Both the position numbers and the translations under genes were made by a program. A DNA stretch of 64,000 bases, from contig JAFVCK010000059.1 of NCBI GenBank assembly GCA_017479265.1, positions 1-64,000 on the forward strand. The letters are read 5' to 3'. Position 1 is the first letter of the stretch. Each line of letters starts with the position of its first letter. This document shows, one piece after another, positions 60,549 through 64,000 of this stretch. This DNA is from Bacteroidales bacterium (GTDB lineage Bacteria > Bacteroidota > Bacteroidia > Bacteroidales > UBA932). The notes under the pieces were generated by a model. The model ran no database searches and was not told the DNA's origin. It saw nothing but the letters and a program-made list of their open reading frames with translations.

Positions 60549-63149
60549 CTAGTCAACCTTGAAGAGGGACATACCGGTAGAGGTGACACCTGCAAGGATG
60601 TAGGTCTCGCCGCCGTCCTGGAGCACGTCGCAGAAGCCGGTCTTGTTGGTACCCTCCCAACCGACTGCATAGAAGTCGTCGGGATCGCCGAGCGCATAGC
60701 GCTGGAAGCATGCATCGTTGTCACGAATCTTGTACATGGCGGCCTGTACAGGATAGTCTGCGGAAATATCCACCAGAGGCACATGTATGAGCCTGAGGTA
60801 TCCGCTGGAGCGCTGCTGGCTGTTCTGCTCTACGGTAACATAAGCTATATAACGCTCACTGCCAAGGAAGAACAGGATAGGGTCGTTGGCATTGGCATCG
60901 TACTTGCCCATACCCGCGAAGCTGCCATAAACCGCATCACCCTGGTCATCGGCAACATACACCTTGGGAGCCGTTCCGTCCTCAATCTTGGTCTGGTACC
61001 ATCCGTCGGGATCAGGAGTTCCCCACCACCAGGTCACGAGATAACGGAAGTCGAAGTTGCTGCCGTACAAGGCCTGACGGGTAGAATTATCGCCGGTAGT
61101 CTGTGCGCCGAACATGTGGATGCTGGCAGTGGTAGAACCGCCTGCAGTGCCAAGATAAGGAGAGTAGATAGGCTCGTCGGCTACGATGCCGTCGGTCAAC
61201 TTGAACTCCATGTTGGTCCTGTACTGGTTGGGGCAGTAGAAGGAGACGAAGAACAGAAGTCCGTCTGCATCGCTGCCGTACGAAGTCATCTTGTCTCCGA
61301 AACGTTCGCCTGCAGGAACTGCGTATCCGGGCATTACAACCTCAGCCTTGGTAGGGATACCCTCGCTGTCGAGGTCGGTCATACGGTAGATGACGAGCTT
61401 CTGGCCACTGTCGCCCATAGCCATGTTGGAAACATAGATAACGTCTCCAAGATACTGGCCTTCATCGTCATATTCTGCCATCCTGGCTATGCCGCTGGTC
61501 CAGAAACGGCCTTCCATCTGGAAGCCCTGGGTGATGGTGCGGACATACTGCCCGTTGGAACGGTTGAACACCGCAACACCATACTTGCCCTCTTCATTAC
61601 CTGCTATGGTCAGATAGATGTAGTCTCCGGAAATGACACCGTTGCGATACCAGTTGGAACATGTGGAAATGGCCTTGCTCCATGCACCGGAATTGCCGTC
61701 ATAGTAGCCCCATACGCGGGAGAGGGACTCCATTGCATTGGGATCGACCACAATGGTAAGAACACCGCCTTCGCCGTAACTTACGTTGGGATAGAAGGTA
61801 TTGTTGTTGTCATTGACATTGTTGTTGGCCTTGTATGCAGCAGCGTAACCGTCCTCGAACTTATTGTTGTCCTTGACACCGTTTCCGAGGGTTATGGTAC
61901 TGTTGGAGAGGTTGTTGAAATGCACTCCGCAGCCGGCAGTTCCGATGAACTCGTTGTTTGCAACGGTCACATCGCAATTCTCGTTGCCAATGCGCACTGC
62001 GTATGAGCTGTAAGGAGACTTGAAGGTGCTGCTGGTGATGCTGGCCTTCGCGCCGTAAGCCTGGATGAGGCGATGACCGCCGTCGCCGCCGTCTATGGTG
62101 GTGCTGCGGATTATGTCATGGCCATATCCGGAAGCCTCGCTGAGCAGGAAAATACCGGTTGCATCAGCAGCGAGCTTGGACATGTCTATGGTGACATTGG
62201 AAATGGTGCTGCCAAGTCCCGCATCATGGAGCATGATACCGTGCTCATACTTGTATCCTGTATCGAAAACAGGGAGAGAACCGGCCTGGGAAGGAGCGAT
62301 GGTAAGTCCGTCTATGGTGACGACCTTGCCCTTTACCTCTATGGTGCCGTCAAGGGTGGCCACGCCGTTGCCCTCTATGGTAAGCGGGGCATTGTCGGGA
62401 CCGACCACTATGTCGCCCGTATGCACAGCCGCATCAAGAATGAGGGTGGAGGCTTCAGTCGCGCTCGAGTAAGCCTCAAGAGCGGAAGCAAGGTCGGCAT
62501 AACCGGCATCGTTCAGGATTACATGGGGCTCGTTCTGCTTGACAGTCATGGTGTAGATGAGCTTGTCGGTACCCTCACGGAAGAACTGCACCTCGGCCTC
62601 GCGGGCAGAGGGTTCGGCGTTGGGAGCAATCTCCAGGGTGACGGAAGCCTCGGCTGCGGTAACCATGAGCCAGTCGGCCTCGCTCGATGCGGAGAAAGGA
62701 ACGTTGGAGGAAATCTCGACCTCGAAGGTGCCGCCCTCTACGGGGAAGGAATCGGGGAGACTGACGGCCTCAATCTCGATTCCGCCGCCGGCCTTCTGCA
62801 TGATGGCCAGAGTCTTGGAAGTCACGCCGTCCTTGCCCTTGAAGGTAACCTTGGTCTGACGCATCTGGTCCTCTTCGTTCAGGGTGACTGCGAAGGTGAC
62901 AATCTTGGTCTCTACAGCCTTGGTGCCCTTGAGGGTCAGCCAAGTAGCATCTTCAGGTATTACAACATCGAAATCGATGCTGGTCTTTACCTCTACGTTG
63001 AATTCCTGGGCCTCAGCGCTGAGGGGCTCTACCTCGGCGATGTCGAAGGTAGTGGCATCAACGGGATCCTGTGAAGGATTCTGCTCGACGGGAGCATTGC
63101 ATGCGAAAAGCAGCAATCCGGCCGCGATGGTGTAAAGAATTTTCTTCAT
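60549..63149 (-). CDS. BACON-domain lipoprotein with beta-helix and propeller-like region
   Basis: An 866-residue lipoprotein (lipobox LFAC, Cys 17). Two BACON domains (about 30-120 and 120-210; SIDFDVVIPEDATWLTLKGT, FEVEISSNVPFSASSEADWL) are followed by a right-handed beta-helix (about 225-440; KVVTIDGLTIAPSQ, TTIDGGDGGHRLIQAYGAKA). A propeller-like C-terminal part follows (VAVFNRSNGQYVRTITQG, GETYILAGVTSTGMSLFKVD). The last two regions match the protein at 56985-59090. BACON domains usually bind mucin or glycans. It lies 20 nt after the DUF4855 gene, on the same transcript. Confidence 0.78.
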   Translation of the reverse strand: MKKILYTIAAGLLLFACNAPVEQNPSQDPVDATTFDIAEVEPLSAEAQEFNVEVKTSIDFDVVIPEDATWLTLKGTKAVETKIVTFAVTLNEEDQMRQTKVTFKGKDGVTSKTLAIMQKAGGGIEIEAVSLPDSFPVEGGTFEVEISSNVPFSASSEADWLMVTAAEASVTLEIAPNAEPSAREAEVQFFREGTDKLIYTMTVKQNEPHVILNDAGYADLASALEAYSSATEASTLILDAAVHTGDIVVGPDNAPLTIEGNGVATLDGTIEVKGKVVTIDGLTIAPSQAGSLPVFDTGYKYEHGIMLHDAGLGSTISNVTIDMSKLAADATGIFLLSEASGYGHDIIRSTTIDGGDGGHRLIQAYGAKASITSSTFKSPYSSYAVRIGNENCDVTVANNEFIGTAGCGVHFNNLSNSTITLGNGVKDNNKFEDGYAAAYKANNNVNDNNNTFYPNVSYGEGGVLTIVVDPNAMESLSRVWGYYDGNSGAWSKAISTCSNWYRNGVISGDYIYLTIAGNEEGKYGVAVFNRSNGQYVRTITQGFQMEGRFWTSGIARMAEYDDEGQYLGDVIYVSNMAMGDSGQKLVIYRMTDLDSEGIPTKAEVVMPGYAVPAGERFGDKMTSYGSDADGLLFFVSFYCPNQYRTNMEFKLTDGIVADEPIYSPYLGTAGGSTTASIHMFGAQTTGDNSTRQALYGSNFDFRYLVTWWWGTPDPDGWYQTKIEDGTAPKVYVADDQGDAVYGSFAGMGKYDANANDPILFFLGSERYIAYVTVEQNSQQRSSGYLRLIHVPLVDISADYPVQAAMYKIRDNDACFQRYALGDPDDFYAVGWEGTNKTGFCDVLQDGGETYILAGVTSTGMSLFKVD

Positions 63150-63169
63150 GATCTGTGATTATTAAATTG

Positions 63170-64000
63170 TTATCTGTTCTTTTCTTTCAGAGGGTCTTCC
63201 GCAATAAGACGGCACAGTTCGTTGAAAGCGTCCTGGTCCTCCTTGTATGAAGACTGTCTGAGGTGGTTGAAGGAATCGGTATCCTGATATACTGCCAGGG
63301 ACTTGGTACCATAGACAGGTGCACTCTGCATGCCGTCTATGTATCCCCTCCAGCGGGTCTGGTAATCCTTGTAGGTCTCGGTCTTGGTCTCGCCGTTACG
63401 GGTCTTGGTATATTCTGACTGGTCGCGGTCCACGGGCCTTGGCATCATCATGTCGTCGAACTCAAGCTCCATGGCAAGGTCGTAGGTGGCAATCTGCTGG
63501 TAGAAACTGCTGATGGGATTCACGCCGAATGTATCCCAATAGTAGTTGGGCTGCATCCAGGCATAGTCTATCCCGAATTCCTTCCAGTAACGGTAGCCTG
63601 CGGCGCTGCGATAAGGAATCCAGCATACGGACTCGTGATACTGGTGAATATAATCGGACACGGCCGGGAAAATGTCGTCCCAACCTTTTGCCTCTACCTC
63701 CCAGCCGTCACGCAGGATGCCGCCTATATAGTCTCCTCCACGTCCGCCTACTCCCGAGCGCATGCTGGGAAGTTCCTCGGACATTATGTAGAAGCCGCCG
63801 AGTTCTATGTTCACAAGGCCGGCCTCGAAGAAACGCCTGCGGGTCTCGTCAATATACCAATAGTAGGCCTGGCGACGGTCCTCCGGATTGCTGAAATCCA
63901 TGGTGCGGCCGTTCACCTTGCCCCAATAGGTTGTAGATGTAGTGTTTACATTGTACCTTTCATGTGCGGGAAGGTCGGGCATCATCACGATGACCTTGGG
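63170..64000 (-). CDS. DUF4855 protein, N-terminal part outside the window
   Basis: The last 277 codons of a DUF4855-type protein, open at the window edge. Blocks include RRRFFEAGLVNIELGGFYIM, VCWIPYRSAAGYRYWKEFGI and DYAWMQPNYYWDTFGVNP, where aromatic and acidic residues resemble a glycosidase-like barrel. Its true start lies beyond 64000; the ATG/GTG codons near 63988 are internal. It shares an operon with the BACON lipoprotein, and such pairs occur in glycan-use loci. Function not established. Confidence 0.72.
   Translation of the reverse strand, partial: PKVIVMMPDLPAHERYNVNTTSTTYWGKVNGRTMDFSNPEDRRQAYYWYIDETRRRFFEAGLVNIELGGFYIMSEELPSMRSGVGGRGGDYIGGILRDGWEVEAKGWDDIFPAVSDYIHQYHESVCWIPYRSAAGYRYWKEFGIDYAWMQPNYYWDTFGVNPISSFYQQIATYDLAMELEFDDMMMPRPVDRDQSEYTKTRNGETKTETYKDYQTRWRGYIDGMQSAPVYGTKSLAVYQDTDSFNHLRQSSYKEDQDAFNELCRLIAEDPLKEKNR

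Noticed and set aside
60486..62006. 506-codon plus-strand frame opposite the BACON lipoprotein
   Set aside because: The minus strand encodes a lipoprotein with a lipobox, BACON domains and a clear paralogue; the plus frame has no promoter or motif.

Overview
The window looks like a chromosomal segment of a member of the order Bacteroidales. The reasons are many promoters of the TAnnTTTG type, a NusG-like UpxY antiterminator heading a polysaccharide operon, BACON-domain lipoproteins, a Mfa2-like fimbrial lipoprotein, a DUF4855 protein and a CE2-type esterase. No rRNA, tRNA or CRISPR array was found. Genus is not claimed.

Left part (about 0.2-15.6 kb, minus strand): a surface-polysaccharide cluster, visibly AT-richer than the right half. 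It holds two GT4 and one GT2 glycosyltransferases, a ChbG/YdjC deacetylase, two hexapeptide acyltransferases, a pyruvyl transferase, an F420-dehydrogenase-like protein, a membrane O-acyltransferase, a Wzx flippase and a Wzy polymerase. A complete IS4/IS1634-type element with a 6-bp target duplication then sits at the 3' end of a secreted beta-helix gene, and a 34-codon stub of rfbA follows. The membrane acyltransferase is split at a G8 tract, and a hexapeptide acyltransferase has a G9 tract near its end. Both look like slipped-strand phase switches.

Accessory island (about 15.6-23.5 kb): a Septu-like PtuA/PtuB defence pair, small hypothetical genes, a decayed Bro-N antirepressor, a SatD/DUF3307 pair, a pRiA4b ORF-3-like protein, a possible phage-type nuclease domain protein and a Mfa2-like lipoprotein.

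Nucleotide-sugar operon (23.5-30.9 kb, minus): a promoter and structured leader, then upxY, a membrane FlaA1/PglF-type dehydratase, UDP-glucose dehydrogenase, UDP-glucuronate epimerase, RfbB and a CapE/FnlA-type dehydratase. Upstream of it, a second minus-strand operon (40.9 to 30.9 kb) runs TPR protein, MBL hydrolase, gmd, fcl, apt, licD, acyltransferase, GT4 and a second Wzx. Together these would supply UDP-GlcA/GalA, dTDP-4-keto-6-deoxyglucose, a CapE-type UDP-sugar and GDP-fucose. No initiating sugar-phosphate transferase and no Wza/Wzc export proteins lie in the window.

Right part (40.9-64 kb): mostly housekeeping and envelope genes. They include a degenerate M28 peptidase, an MsbA-type ABC exporter, CBM9-like, VanZ and amidase-like genes in overlapping order, a CAT-like/acyl-CoA-ligase pair, MnmA downstream of the SRP RNA, a CE2 esterase, EttA, cytidine deaminase, galactose mutarotase, and a run of lipoproteins with beta-helix and propeller-like regions. 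The most unusual feature is a two-copy element of about 121 nt (35265-35385 and 47870-47996). It folds as a cloverleaf whose long outer stem differs between copies by compensated changes, and each copy ends 14-17 nt before a start codon.
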